From positions 1,116,001 through 1,180,000 of the forward strand of contig NZ_FOXS01000001.1 in NCBI RefSeq assembly GCF_900115775.1: a stretch of 64,000 nt of DNA, written 5' to 3'. Below the pieces are notes generated by a model. That model saw only the letters and a program-made list of their open reading frames with translations. It ran no database searches and was not told the DNA's origin. Every line of letters starts with the position of its first letter. Within the stretch, counting starts at the first letter, position 1. This DNA is from Hymenobacter arizonensis. GTDB taxonomy: Bacteria; Bacteroidota; Bacteroidia; Cytophagales; Hymenobacteraceae. A program made the translations under genes and the position numbers. Positions 50,840 through 59,959 of the stretch are shown piece by piece.

Positions 50840-51664
50840 ATGGAGGCTATTCGCATTGCCATTCTTGATATGTATAACAACGCGCCGAACGAAGGCATGC
50901 GCTGCATTCGGCAGCTGCTGAGCCGGGGCAGCGTAGAAAACGGGGTTCCGTTTGCCGTTGACACGTTTAATGTGCGGGCCAATAACGAGGTGCCCGGCCT
51001 GGACTACGACCTGTACATTTCGTCGGGCGGCCCCGGCAGTCCCCTCGAATCTGGGGAGGCCTGGGAGCCCCGCTACTTCGCCTTTATTGATGCACTGTTG
51101 GCCCACAATCAGGCTCATGAGCAGAAAAAACACCTGCTGCTGATTTGCCATTCGTTTCAATTGGTAAGCCGGCACTTGGGTGTGGGTGAAATCAGCCGGC
51201 GCAAGTCTACCTCGTTTGGAGTGCTGCCCGTGCACCTCACCCCTGCTGGCCTCGACGAACCCGTGCTGCACGGCCTGCCCGAGCCGTTCTACATCGTTGA
51301 TTCGCGCGATTACCAGCTCACCAACCTCAATGCAAGCCGCCTCGAAGAGCTGGGCGCCGAAGTCCTGTGCCTGGAAAAAGACCGGCCCCACGTACCGCTG
51401 CCCCGCGCCATAATGGCCATTCGCTTTACGCCCGAAGTCCTGGGAACTCAGTTCCACCCCGAAGCCGACGGCGAAGGCATGCTCCGCTACATGCTTACTG
51501 ACGAGCGTAAGCAGCAGGTGGTGACCACCTACGGCGAAGAGAAGTACGAGGAAATGGTGCACCTGCTGGCCGACCCCAACACCATCGAGCGCACCGAGTC
51601 GGTCATCGTGCCTACTTTTCTGCGCCGCGCCCTGGCCCACATGGGTCAGCTCACCGCCGCCTAA
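50840..51664 (+). CDS. Class I glutamine amidotransferase-like protein
   Basis: 274 residues. Nucleophile Cys103 in LLLICHSFQLVSRHLG and the catalytic His-Pro-Glu in GTQFHPEADGEG. SSGGPGSPLES forms the oxyanion region. Class I GATases free ammonia from glutamine for a partner synthetase, or hydrolyse gamma-glutamyl bonds. A separate chain beside two ATP-grasp genes and a GCS2 gene suggests ammonia supply or gamma-glutamyl removal. Only 30 bases before the start of the second ATP-grasp gene, so co-transcribed. Confidence 0.88.
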   Translation: MEAIRIAILDMYNNAPNEGMRCIRQLLSRGSVENGVPFAVDTFNVRANNEVPGLDYDLYISSGGPGSPLESGEAWEPRYFAFIDALLAHNQAHEQKKHLLLICHSFQLVSRHLGVGEISRRKSTSFGVLPVHLTPAGLDEPVLHGLPEPFYIVDSRDYQLTNLNASRLEELGAEVLCLEKDRPHVPLPRAIMAIRFTPEVLGTQFHPEADGEGMLRYMLTDERKQQVVTTYGEEKYEEMVHLLADPNTIERTESVIVPTFLRRALAHMGQLTAA

Positions 51665-51694
51665 CTCCCCGCCGCTTTGGCCAACTCTTGCCTT

Positions 51695-52885
51695 ATGATT
51701 CCTGAACACCGCCAACGATTCAACGCCGCGTTCAGCCCGGCCACCTACCAGGAAATGCTGGCTGACATTGAACGTCAGCTGCCCGGCCAGCTCGACTTCC
51801 GGGTGGCCGAAACGCCGGTTTTCATTCCGGCCGTGCTGCGCGACAAATTGATTGCTGCAGGCGAAAGCATCATTAAGGTAATTGAACAGCCAAACTTCAA
51901 GGAATTAACCGAAGCCTCTATTCCTGCTCACCAGCGGGTGCCCCACGAAGACGAGCGGCCTGAGTTTTTAACCTTTGATTTTGCAGTGTGCCGGGACGCC
52001 GCCGGTGAGCTAGAACCGCAGCTAATTGAAATGCAGGGATTCCCTTCCTTGTATGCTTTTCAGTCCTGGCTCCCAACTGTTTTTAAACAGCATTACCCCA
52101 TTGCAGATACTGTCACCCCTTTTCTTGATTCAATTGATTACGAGGGCTATCAGGAACTGATGCGCCAATTTATTCTGGGCGGCGAACCGGCAGAGCAAGT
52201 CATTTTACTCGAATTATTTCCTGAAAAGCAGAAGACCCGAATTGACTTTTTTCTGTCAAAAAAACTTTGGGGAGTAGATGCCATTTGTCTGACTAAAATT
52301 CAGCGCAAAGCCCGGGAGTTATTTTACGAGAAAAATGGTGAGTTAATTAAAATAAAACGGATTTATAACCGCGTTATTTTTGATGAGCTAGCTCGTCATC
52401 CGGAGTTGAATTTATCATTTAATTTAACCGAGGATGTTGATGTAAAATGGGTTGGACATCCTAATTGGTTTTTTCGAATTAGTAAGTACACTTTGCCGCT
52501 GCTTCAGGGTCCTTTCGTACCACCAAGCTACTATTTGCACGAGTTGTCGGAGTATCCTGAAGACTTGCACAACTACGTACTCAAGCCCCTATTCTCGTTT
52601 GCCGGAGCCGGCGTGCGGCTGCATGTTACCGCTGCAGACTTAGACGCATTGCCCGACAAGCAGAATTACTTATTGCAGCGCAAGGTATCGTACGAACCCG
52701 TGGTGCAGTCGACAAATGGCTTGGTTAAATGTGAAATCCGTTTGCTATATATCTGGCCCACTGGTGAGCCTCGGCCACAGCTCCTCACGGGCCTCGGCCG
52801 CTTGAGCCGCGGCGAAATGATAGGCGTCGACTTTAACAAGGACAAAGACTGGGTTGGTGGCACCACTCCGCTATTCGAGAAATAA
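51695..52885 (+). CDS. Second ATP-grasp-like protein
   Basis: 396 residues from the ATG at 51695 (a TTG at 51677 is an alternative). The C-terminal third has the ATP-grasp look: NYVLKPLFSFAGAGVRL with the ATP Lys, YLLQRKVSYEPVV, KCEIRLLYIW and the acidic IGVDFNKDKDW. The N-terminal two thirds (HQRVPHEDERPEFLTFDFAV, EMQGFPSLYAFQSW) fit no common family I know. Codons between 52000 and 52700 are more A/T-rich than in the preceding genes, hinting at a different origin. Co-transcribed with the GATase. Likely an amide-forming step. Confidence 0.75.
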   Translation: MIPEHRQRFNAAFSPATYQEMLADIERQLPGQLDFRVAETPVFIPAVLRDKLIAAGESIIKVIEQPNFKELTEASIPAHQRVPHEDERPEFLTFDFAVCRDAAGELEPQLIEMQGFPSLYAFQSWLPTVFKQHYPIADTVTPFLDSIDYEGYQELMRQFILGGEPAEQVILLELFPEKQKTRIDFFLSKKLWGVDAICLTKIQRKARELFYEKNGELIKIKRIYNRVIFDELARHPELNLSFNLTEDVDVKWVGHPNWFFRISKYTLPLLQGPFVPPSYYLHELSEYPEDLHNYVLKPLFSFAGAGVRLHVTAADLDALPDKQNYLLQRKVSYEPVVQSTNGLVKCEIRLLYIWPTGEPRPQLLTGLGRLSRGEMIGVDFNKDKDWVGGTTPLFEK

Positions 52886-52978
52886 GTCGCGGGCATGGCA
52901 CGGTTTGTAGCCATAATGAGAACAACGCAAGGTTATGGTTCCGCGTAAAGGCAGCCCATCACCCCTTACCCTCATTTT

Positions 52979-53506
52979 ATGTCTTCTCTGTCTGAAATGG
53001 GCCTTCGGCTCTCGAAGAATGCCCTATTTAACGTATTTATTGGCCGTTCCACCAAGCTATTGGGCCGGCCTTTCAAGGTTATTACTACGCTAAACGAAGT
53101 AGCGGAGAAACTAGCCGACAAAAAAAGCACCGATAACAAGTTTCAACAGCTTTTCAAGACGGCCCTGACCTTGGTCCGCATGGTGAAGAATTACATCAAC
53201 GGCAGCTACCGCGAGGTATCGACCAGCACTATTGTCACTGGCCTTGCTGTGTTGCTTTACGTGCTCTCTCCCATCGACTTGATTCCTGATTTCATCCCCG
53301 TAATCGGCTTTCTCGATGACTTGAGCCTAATCAGCTGGTTTGCTGGCAAGTTCCAGGATGAAATTGTTCGCTATAAGGAATGGGAGAAAACGAGCCAGGG
53401 CACGGCAACTAGCGCTTCAGATGCAAAGGCAACCCCCGATTTGATAGCCATGCCGGCTCTGGGAGATACAAGTCAACCCAGTGTAGCGGAGCTTGGCCAC
53501 TCTTAG
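52979..53506 (+). CDS. YkvA family (DUF1232) protein
   Basis: 175 residues. The DUF1232 core is residues about 75-125: TGLAVLLYVLSPIDLIPDFI followed by PVIGFLDDLSLISWFAGKF. The SPxDLIPD motif with hydrophobic flanks predicts membrane association. Family function unknown. The N-terminal third is basic and helical, the C-terminus Thr/Ala-rich. Isolated, followed by a weak terminator. Confidence 0.88.
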   Translation: MSSLSEMGLRLSKNALFNVFIGRSTKLLGRPFKVITTLNEVAEKLADKKSTDNKFQQLFKTALTLVRMVKNYINGSYREVSTSTIVTGLAVLLYVLSPIDLIPDFIPVIGFLDDLSLISWFAGKFQDEIVRYKEWEKTSQGTATSASDAKATPDLIAMPALGDTSQPSVAELGHS

Positions 53507-53554
53507 TAGCTTGCTCATCTACGAGTCTGCAGTTCGATACTGAACTCCATGAAC

Positions 53555-53583
53555 GAAAGCCCTGGCTAACGCTGGGGCTTTTT
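53555..53583 (+). terminator. Weak intrinsic terminator after the YkvA gene
   Basis: AAAGCCC and GGGCTTTTT pair around a 12-base loop, followed by TTC. Confidence 0.6.
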
Positions 53584-53763
53584 CATTATTCTAAGTTTTC
53601 TATTATCCTTTAACAACCCTGAGCGCCCCAGTTCAACCAGTTAGTAAACACACTGCTCACTGCTTAAGATTACGCTCAACAAAAAATAGACCTCATGCCC
53701 ATTCCCGCGTTAACTTTCGGGAAATTACTGGTGTTAGAGTGCCAACTTTGTCTATTCTATTTT

Positions 53764-54063
53764 ATGCCTACGTTTGTCGTTTCCCTCCGCCTACCCGATG
53801 ATTACGATGAGGAGTTCATTGCTCTTATTCCAAGTCACCGTGATTTTATTAACCGCATGATAAATGAAAAAATAGTGGAGGTCTACGCCATCAGCAGTGA
53901 CCGAAGCCGGGGCTGGGTCACCATCAACGGCGACGATGCCGCGGCTGTGCAAGCCGTAGTGGAGCAGTTTCCCCTTTATAATTACTTACAGGCCGTGGAA
54001 ATTGACGAGCTATTTATTTTCGATAGCACTGCTTCGCGTTTTCCCCACATTAGCTTAAACTAA
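53764..54063 (+). CDS. YCII/muconolactone isomerase-like small protein
   Basis: 99 residues from the ATG at 53764. The pattern of strand (TFVVSLRLP), helix with IPSHRDFINRMINEKIV, strand with AISSDRSRGWVTING, helix AAAVQAVVEQFPL and strand is a ferredoxin-like dimeric alpha-beta fold as in YCII and muconolactone isomerase proteins. No conserved catalytic His-Asp pair typical of YCII is evident. Cytoplasmic, role unknown. Confidence 0.7.
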   Translation: MPTFVVSLRLPDDYDEEFIALIPSHRDFINRMINEKIVEVYAISSDRSRGWVTINGDDAAAVQAVVEQFPLYNYLQAVEIDELFIFDSTASRFPHISLN

Positions 54064-54119
54064 TTATTTACGGCCTGTCAATTAGCGGGCATTATTCACT
54101 TCATTCGATTCAAATTTTT

Positions 54120-54989
54120 ATGGTAGCGCTGCCAGCTCCTTATCGTTCGTTTGCAAAAAAAATAGTTCCCTTGGCTGCTCTGAGCCTGGTTGCCGCCACC
54201 GCTCCTAGCTCCCCACCACCCACTACCGAGCAATTAACCTCGCGCATGAGCGCAGCTATTGAGAACCTGAAAACGTTGCGCTGCACCGTGAAGGCGCAGG
54301 AGCGCATTGGTGGTAATATCAACCAAGCGCGCAGCATCATGAAGCTCACCTACAACCCTTTGCGGATTTACATCAAAAACCAAAAAGGAGTAGAAGTATT
54401 GTGGCTGGCTGGCCAGAACAACGGCGATGCCTGGGTGTACCCCGCCAGTTTCCCGTACGTGACCCTGAGCTTGGACCCCAAAGGCAAGCTCATGCGCGGC
54501 AGCCAGCACCACACGGCTCTACAGGCTGGTTTTGGCACCATTACCGACTTGTTGCACACCACTCCCCTGCGCCAGGACAATTCCTTCAGCCGCTCGTTCC
54601 GCTACACCGGCGACACCCTTTTGCTGGGCCGCACCAGCCATGTGCTTCGCTCCGACTACCCGCAATTTCGGTACGTGAATTATAAGGCGGGGAAAAATGA
54701 GACGATAAGTAGCGTTGCAGAGCGTTTCGGCTGCGGCGAATTTCGTGTTATTGAACGTAACGGCTTAACAATTGGAGAGAAGATTCCCGAGGGCAAGGTA
54801 CTACTGGTACCAAACTGCTACGGTCGCCGTACTACCATCTGTGTCGACCCTAAAACCTACCTCCCAACCATGGTGCAGGTAGATGACGATAAGGGCCTGT
54901 TTGAGAAGTTTGAATTCAGCGACGTTATTGCCAATCAGCCTATTCCATTGGAAGAATTTACCAAGGATTACAAGGGATACAAATTATAA
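54120..54989 (+). CDS. DUF1571-like exported protein with an embedded LysM-like motif
   Basis: 289 residues with a signal-like N-terminus (IVPLAALSLVAATAPSS). Residues about 40-180 and 235-289 resemble DUF1571/LolA-type half-barrels (RMSAAIENLKTLRCTVKAQE, NPLRIYIKNQKGVEVLW, YLPTMVQVDDDKGLFEKFEF). Between them, residues about 190-235 look like a LysM repeat: KNETISSVAERFGCGEFRV, then GEKIPEGKVLLVPN. LysM binds peptidoglycan. An insertion inside DUF1571 is unusual. Periplasmic, possibly a carrier of lipid or lipoprotein tethered to the wall; inferred. Confidence 0.7.
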   Translation: MVALPAPYRSFAKKIVPLAALSLVAATAPSSPPPTTEQLTSRMSAAIENLKTLRCTVKAQERIGGNINQARSIMKLTYNPLRIYIKNQKGVEVLWLAGQNNGDAWVYPASFPYVTLSLDPKGKLMRGSQHHTALQAGFGTITDLLHTTPLRQDNSFSRSFRYTGDTLLLGRTSHVLRSDYPQFRYVNYKAGKNETISSVAERFGCGEFRVIERNGLTIGEKIPEGKVLLVPNCYGRRTTICVDPKTYLPTMVQVDDDKGLFEKFEFSDVIANQPIPLEEFTKDYKGYKL

Positions 54990-55068
54990 TTATCAATTTA
55001 TTTCCTTGCAAACAAATAATAATTAGAGACAACTTAATTATTAATTGTTTCGTGTTACAAATGCAAAT

Positions 55069-55099
55069 AAAAAGGCCGCTCAAATGAACGGCCTTTTTA
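55069..55099. terminator. Bidirectional terminator between convergent genes
   Basis: AAAAAGGCCG-N10-CGGCCTTTTT with A- and T-runs on both sides. Confidence 0.8.
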
Positions 55100-55143
55100 T
55101 TTGATTAATTAATACCATTAATTAAACAGACAACACTTGCGAC

Positions 55144-56016
55144 TTAACGGCGCATGGTTTTTTCTATTTGGTCCCACATATCAGGAGTAAGCATTTCTAG
55201 TTTGTTGAATTCTCCGGCACCGTTCAGCCACTCACCACCGTCAATTGTGACCACCTCGCCGTTGACGTAGGAAGAGAAATCGGACACCAAATACGCCGCC
55301 AAGTTGGCTAGCTCTTGGTACTGGCCCACTCGCTTGAGCGGCACGCTGGCGGCGGGGTCGAGTTTGCTGGCCAGCGGCTCGGGGAAGAGACGGCTCCACG
55401 CACCTTCTGTGGGGAACGGGCCGGGCGCAATGGCGTTGGAGCGAATACCGTATTTGGCCCATTCCACTGCCAGCGAACGGGTCATGGCCAGCACACCCGC
55501 CTTTGCCGCTGCCGAAGGCACCACAAAAGCAGACCCTACCGAGGCATAGGTAGTGACAATATTGAGGATGGTACCGGGCTTTTTGTCGGCTATCCAACGC
55601 TTGCCTACCGCAAGGGTGCAATTGTAAGAACCGCGCAGCACGATGTCCACAATCACATCAAACGCCTTGTGGGAGAGGCGCTCGGTGGGGCTAATAAAAT
55701 TACCGGCCGCGTTGTTCAACAGCACATCCACCCCCCCGAACTCCTGGATGGTGCGGTCCAGCATGGCTTCTACTTCGTCGTACTTGCGCACGTCGCAAGC
55801 AATGGCCAACACCTTGCCGCCGGTTTGCTCGCGCAGCTCCTCCGCAGTTTTTTCCAACACTTCCAGCTTGCGGCTGGTTATGGTCACGTTGGCACCAAGC
55901 TGCAAAAAGTAGGTGGTCATGGCACGGCCGAGGCCGGTGCCGCCGCCCGTTACGATGATGGTTTTGCCGGCCAAAGCGTTGTCGCGCAGCATGGGCTGGG
56001 TGTACGGAGTATTCAT
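55144..56016 (-). CDS. SDR oxidoreductase, 2,4-dienoyl-CoA reductase-like
   Basis: 290 residues. The cofactor motif IIVTGGGTGLGRAM is followed by LLNNAAGNFISPTERLS, a hallmark of peroxisomal-type 2,4-dienoyl-CoA reductases. The usual catalytic Tyr-x3-Lys is replaced in this subgroup; here the chain reads SAFVVPSAAAKAGVLAMTRS, with Ser and Lys but no Tyr. IDGGEWLNGAGEFN ends the fold. The role would be beta-oxidation of unsaturated fatty acids with NADPH. Divergent from 56197. Confidence 0.87.
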   Translation of the reverse strand: MNTPYTQPMLRDNALAGKTIIVTGGGTGLGRAMTTYFLQLGANVTITSRKLEVLEKTAEELREQTGGKVLAIACDVRKYDEVEAMLDRTIQEFGGVDVLLNNAAGNFISPTERLSHKAFDVIVDIVLRGSYNCTLAVGKRWIADKKPGTILNIVTTYASVGSAFVVPSAAAKAGVLAMTRSLAVEWAKYGIRSNAIAPGPFPTEGAWSRLFPEPLASKLDPAASVPLKRVGQYQELANLAAYLVSDFSSYVNGEVVTIDGGEWLNGAGEFNKLEMLTPDMWDQIEKTMRR

Positions 56017-56196
56017 GCAAAAACAAGTGTAGTGGTGGGAATTGCGGTTTAGTCCGCGCCCCGAAGGTACAAGACTGACGGTTTGAATATTTTCTCGCTC
56101 ACTGCTGCACGCAGCAACATTTCTTTCGGTTAAATATAGTGGTAACTATTTTTTTTGCACCTTCGTGTTTCGAAAGAGATAAATTACTTTATTTTC

Positions 56197-57075
56197 ATGA
56201 ATAGTTCCAGTTCCGGGGGCTCCACGAGCGCAGCATCGGGAGCGGATACCCCAACCGTTTTGGTGCTTGGATGCGGATGGCTGGGCATGGCCCTGGCGCG
56301 GTCCTTGGCCGCGTCGAAGTACCGCGTGCTGGGCACTACCACCACTCCCGAGCAAATTCCGACCATGGAAGCCGCCGGCATCGAGTCGCATTTGCTGCGG
56401 CTTGGCTCCGATTTTGGCTCCCCTGCCGACGCCTTACTCAAACGCCTGCTGCACGCGGCCGACGTGCTGGTGCTAAACGTACCTCCGCGCGCATCCTCGG
56501 CTGGGGCCTACCCTTCCTTGCTGCGTCCTGTGCACCGGGCAGTGGCAGCCGCGGGCACTAAGCACGTCATCTTCGTGAGCTCCACCAGTGTGTACCCCGA
56601 CGAGCCCCGGACCATGCGCGAAAGCGACGCCCTGAGCACCCGCGATGCTGCCTCCGACGTGCTGCGCGCCGAGGGGCATTTTGTGCCGCGCTACGGCCAA
56701 TGGAAAAGCACAGTAGTACGCTTGGGGGGCCTCATCGGGCCCGAACGGGCTCCCGGCCGCTTCTTGGCCGGTCGCCGCGACCTGGCCAATGGCAACGCCC
56801 CGGTCAACCTGCTTCACCTGACCGATGCGGTGGGAGTGCTATCGGCCATTATTGAGCACGATGCCTGGGGGCACACCTTCAACGTGTGCGCCGCGCAACA
56901 CCCGCTGCGGCGTGAGTTTTACCCAGCAGCGGCGCAGTACTTAAAACTGGAATCCCCGAGCTTTAAAGAGGAAGCCGGCCTGAGTGGGAAAATAGTTGAT
57001 AGCAGCTTGGTGCGGAGCATTCTACCATATAAATTTCAGCACGACGATGTGCTAATGGCCCTGGAGCATTGCTAA
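56197..57075 (+). CDS. SDR/NAD(P)-binding protein, YeeZ-like
   Basis: 292 residues from the ATG at 56197, after a Ser/Gly-rich start. The nucleotide-binding motif VLVLGCGWLGMALARSL is of the GxGxLG type found in YeeZ and related atypical SDRs. FVSSTSVYPDEPRT supplies the Ser and Tyr of the active site, and VVRLGGLIGPER and NLLHLTDAVGVL follow. Substrate unknown. Cytoplasmic. Confidence 0.82.
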   Translation: MNSSSSGGSTSAASGADTPTVLVLGCGWLGMALARSLAASKYRVLGTTTTPEQIPTMEAAGIESHLLRLGSDFGSPADALLKRLLHAADVLVLNVPPRASSAGAYPSLLRPVHRAVAAAGTKHVIFVSSTSVYPDEPRTMRESDALSTRDAASDVLRAEGHFVPRYGQWKSTVVRLGGLIGPERAPGRFLAGRRDLANGNAPVNLLHLTDAVGVLSAIIEHDAWGHTFNVCAAQHPLRREFYPAAAQYLKLESPSFKEEAGLSGKIVDSSLVRSILPYKFQHDDVLMALEHC

Positions 57076-57171
57076 GAGGCTGTTCGGGTTTACAGAGGAG
57101 ATAGATTGAAGCAAAGCCGCTGCACAAGCCAGTGACTAGAATGTATGCTGTCCTTTTAGTCGAGGCCGCAG

Positions 57172-58458
57172 TTGCAGCCGTACCTTTGTGTGGTGAAAAC
57201 TGACACAGCCAAACCCCTAATAGCCGTGCTTGGCGGTGGCGCAGCCGGCTTTTTCGGTGCCATTGCCTGTGCTGAAGCCAACCCCGCTCTCCAGGTCGTA
57301 TTGTTAGAAAAAACGGGCAAGCTGCTGGGCAAAGTCCGGATTTCGGGCGGCGGGCGCTGCAACGTAACCCATGCCTGCGAAACACCAGCCCAACTAGTGG
57401 CGCACTACCCGCGGGGCAGCAAACAGCTCAAATCGGCATTCCAGCAGTTTGGCGTGGCCGAAACCGTGGCGTGGTTTGCCAAGCGGGGCGTGCAGCTAAA
57501 GACCGAAGCCGATGGCCGCATGTTTCCCACCACCGATTCGAGCGAAACCATTGCCCAGGCCCTGGAGCAAGCGGCCCGCCAGGCCGGGGTCCGCATCTGC
57601 CTCAACACCGGCGTTGACGAGGTTCGGCCCTTAGCCGAGGGCGGCTTCGACCTGAAACTTAGCGGCAGTGGAGCTGCTCAACTCGGCGGCGCCCTGCGGG
57701 CCTCGCGCGTGCTCATTGCCAGTGGCGGCAATCCGAAAAGCGCCAACTACGACTGGCTGCGCGCCCTGGGCCACAGCGTGGCAGAGCCAGTGCCGTCGCT
57801 GTTCACTTTCAATGTTCCCAACTCGCCCCTAAACGAGCTCATGGGCGTGAGCGTGCCCCAGGTGCGCGTGGTGCTGGCCGGCGAAAAGCTGCAATACGAA
57901 GGCCCCTTGCTCGTGACCCACTGGGGCGTGAGCGGCCCGGCCGTGCTCAAGCTCTCGGCCTGGGGCGCTCGTCGGCTCAACGACTTAGGCTACGTGGGCA
58001 CGGCCCTGGTAAACTGGATTCCTACCTTCACCGAAGAAACCCTGCGGCTCTGGCTGCAGCAGTTCCGACAGGAAAACGGCAAAAAAACTGTCGCCGTCAA
58101 CCCCCAGTTTGGGTTGCCCCAACGCCTCTGGCGCAACCTGACCGAGCAAGCCGGCATTGGGGCCGACACGCGCTGGAGCGACCTGCCCGCCAAGGCACAA
58201 AACCGCCTGCTGGAGTTATTGCTTCGCTATCCGCTGGCCGTGCGTGGCAAAACCACCTACAAGGAAGAGTTTGTGACGTGTGGTGGCATTTCGCTAGATG
58301 AAATCGATTTAAAAACCATGCAAAGCCGCCGGGTGCCGGGCTTATTTTTTGCCGGTGAGGTGCTGGATATCGACGGCATTACGGGTGGCTTCAATTTTCA
58401 GGCAGCCTGGACTACTGGCTATTTGGCGGGGCGGGCAATGGGAACCGCTGGTTCGTAA
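57172..58458 (+). CDS. NAD(P)/FAD-dependent oxidoreductase, HI0933/BaiN type
   Basis: 428 residues. FAD-binding IAVLGGGAAGFFGAI, then KLLGKVRISGGGRCNVTH, diagnostic of the HI0933 family, VTHWGVSGPAVLKLSAW in the middle and GLFFAGEVLDIDGITGGFNF at the end. BaiN-type enzymes reduce enoate double bonds, but the role of this member is unknown. A TACCTTTG promoter element at 57181-57188 overlaps the first codons, so the real start may be the GTG at 57193 (residue 8) with almost no leader. Confidence 0.9.
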   Translation: MQPYLCVVKTDTAKPLIAVLGGGAAGFFGAIACAEANPALQVVLLEKTGKLLGKVRISGGGRCNVTHACETPAQLVAHYPRGSKQLKSAFQQFGVAETVAWFAKRGVQLKTEADGRMFPTTDSSETIAQALEQAARQAGVRICLNTGVDEVRPLAEGGFDLKLSGSGAAQLGGALRASRVLIASGGNPKSANYDWLRALGHSVAEPVPSLFTFNVPNSPLNELMGVSVPQVRVVLAGEKLQYEGPLLVTHWGVSGPAVLKLSAWGARRLNDLGYVGTALVNWIPTFTEETLRLWLQQFRQENGKKTVAVNPQFGLPQRLWRNLTEQAGIGADTRWSDLPAKAQNRLLELLLRYPLAVRGKTTYKEEFVTCGGISLDEIDLKTMQSRRVPGLFFAGEVLDIDGITGGFNFQAAWTTGYLAGRAMGTAGS

Positions 58459-58491
58459 ATACCGGCTCCGCCAACCGCTAAAGCACGCAAC

Positions 58492-59277
58492 ATGACCCCA
58501 AACTTGGTTGCCCTAGCGGCCCTACCCCGGTTTCTGTTTACCTCTGCTTTGCTGCTGTCGTTGGCTGAACACAGCTTCGGCCAACGCCGCGACCCGGGGC
58601 CCATCAGCACGGGGCGCCCCGACCAGACCACTGGAACAAACGTTATTCCAAAGCATACCCTCCAGCTAGAATCCGGTCTGCGGTACCAGCGCGATGAGGC
58701 AGTGCGGTCATTCAATTATCCGTCGTTGGTGATGCGCTATGGCTTGCTCGACCGACTGGAACTGCGCGTGGGCAGCGCCATTCAGGATTCACTGCCAGAG
58801 GGCAGCCGCCCGCGTAGCCGCGGGGTAGGCCCCCCTGAAATCGGGGCGCGCTTTAGTTTGTGGGAGGAGACCGGGCTGTTGCCTGAAGTTGCCCTGACCG
58901 GCGGAGTTACCCTGCCCATCGGTGCCGAAATTCTGCGCCCGGCCAACCCCGAAGCCCGTCTTCGCCTCGGCCTTACCAACTCTCTGACCGACAATATATC
59001 TCTGACGTACACCTACGGCTATGGCTGGCTGCAAAACGCGACCGAGCATAAGTATGCGGCAAAGCTGGCGGCCAGATTGAGTCAGCGGCTATCGGTTTAC
59101 GGTGAGTTTTTTGGCATTAAGACCTCTGGCAGCCGGCCTGGCAATGAAACTGACGCCGGTATACTCTGGCTCTTAAAAGACAACCTTCAACTGGACCTTG
59201 CGCTCGGAACCGGCCTTACCAGTGCGGGGCCGGTTTATTTCGTTACCACCGGCTTCTCGGTTCGGCTCCCCTATTAG
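58492..59277 (+). CDS. Outer-membrane beta-barrel protein (phenol MetA-pathway/transporter type)
   Basis: 261 residues with a signal peptide ending about residue 27 (EHSFGQ). The mature chain alternates hydrophobic and polar residues over about ten strands (HTLQLESGLRYQRDE, SLTYTYGYGWLQ, DLALGTGLTSAGP) and ends in RLPY with an aromatic last residue, as barrels do. GRPDQTTGTNVIP at the start resembles the PF13557 family. Starts 33 bases after the oxidoreductase gene and may be co-transcribed. Confidence 0.82.
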   Translation: MTPNLVALAALPRFLFTSALLLSLAEHSFGQRRDPGPISTGRPDQTTGTNVIPKHTLQLESGLRYQRDEAVRSFNYPSLVMRYGLLDRLELRVGSAIQDSLPEGSRPRSRGVGPPEIGARFSLWEETGLLPEVALTGGVTLPIGAEILRPANPEARLRLGLTNSLTDNISLTYTYGYGWLQNATEHKYAAKLAARLSQRLSVYGEFFGIKTSGSRPGNETDAGILWLLKDNLQLDLALGTGLTSAGPVYFVTTGFSVRLPY

Positions 59278-59415
59278 TACGGTGCCATCCCATTTGGCAA
59301 CCCGCGGCCGTTAGCCATGAGCCAAGGCTGGCTATGGCCACCACAACCCGACTCCGGTTTTGGCAGTATTAGAGAACACAAACACATTCCCTTTCCCAAC
59401 TAAACACTATTCCCG

Positions 59416-59856
59416 ATGGAAGCCAAAGCCACCCAAGCCCTGCTCAACGAATTGGTTGAAACTCTCAAAGATGGCCAAAAAGGCTATGCCGACGCCATGA
59501 CCGACGTTGAGGACGCGCGCTTGAAAGACACCTTTAAGAAATACGCTGCCCAGCGCTCCGAGTACATCACCGAAATCGAGGACCAGATGTTCAAGCTGAA
59601 CCTCAAGCCCGACGAAAGCGGTTCAGTTACCGCCACCGTACACCGGGCCTGGATAGACCTGAAAGCTGCCCTGACCAGCAAAAACAATAATGCCGTACTC
59701 AACGAGTGCGAGCGCGGCGAGGACTACGCCGTGAAAGCCTACCAAACGGCCCTGAAAGCGCAGGACTTGCCTTCGCCCGTAAAATCGGTGATTGAAAAGC
59801 AGTACCAAGGCGTTCAAGAGGCTCTTAGCACCATTAAGTCACTGAAAACCGCGTAA
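59416..59856 (+). CDS. PA2169-type four-helix-bundle protein (DUF2383)
   Basis: 146 residues, all helical. LLNELVETLKDGQKGYADA, DARLKDTFKKYAAQRSEYIT and NECERGEDYAVKAYQ match the PA2169/DUF2383 ferritin-like group, with Glu residues spaced as in metal-binding four-helix bundles. Function unknown, often stress-related. Followed by a strong terminator. Confidence 0.9.
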   Translation: MEAKATQALLNELVETLKDGQKGYADAMTDVEDARLKDTFKKYAAQRSEYITEIEDQMFKLNLKPDESGSVTATVHRAWIDLKAALTSKNNNAVLNECERGEDYAVKAYQTALKAQDLPSPVKSVIEKQYQGVQEALSTIKSLKTA

Positions 59857-59890
59857 CAACACCACACAAAGAGTTAACACTCTGTATGCA

Positions 59891-59933
59891 AAAGCAAAAG
59901 GAGCCGCTCAAATTGAGCGGCTCCTTTTGCTTT
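59891..59933 (+). terminator. Intrinsic terminator after the four-helix-bundle gene
   Basis: AAAGCAAAAGGAGCCGCTCA-N2-TGAGCGGCTCCTTTTGCTTT, a perfect 20-base stem. Confidence 0.88.
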
Positions 59934-59959
59934 AGGCTAAACATGAATAATCGCCTGCT

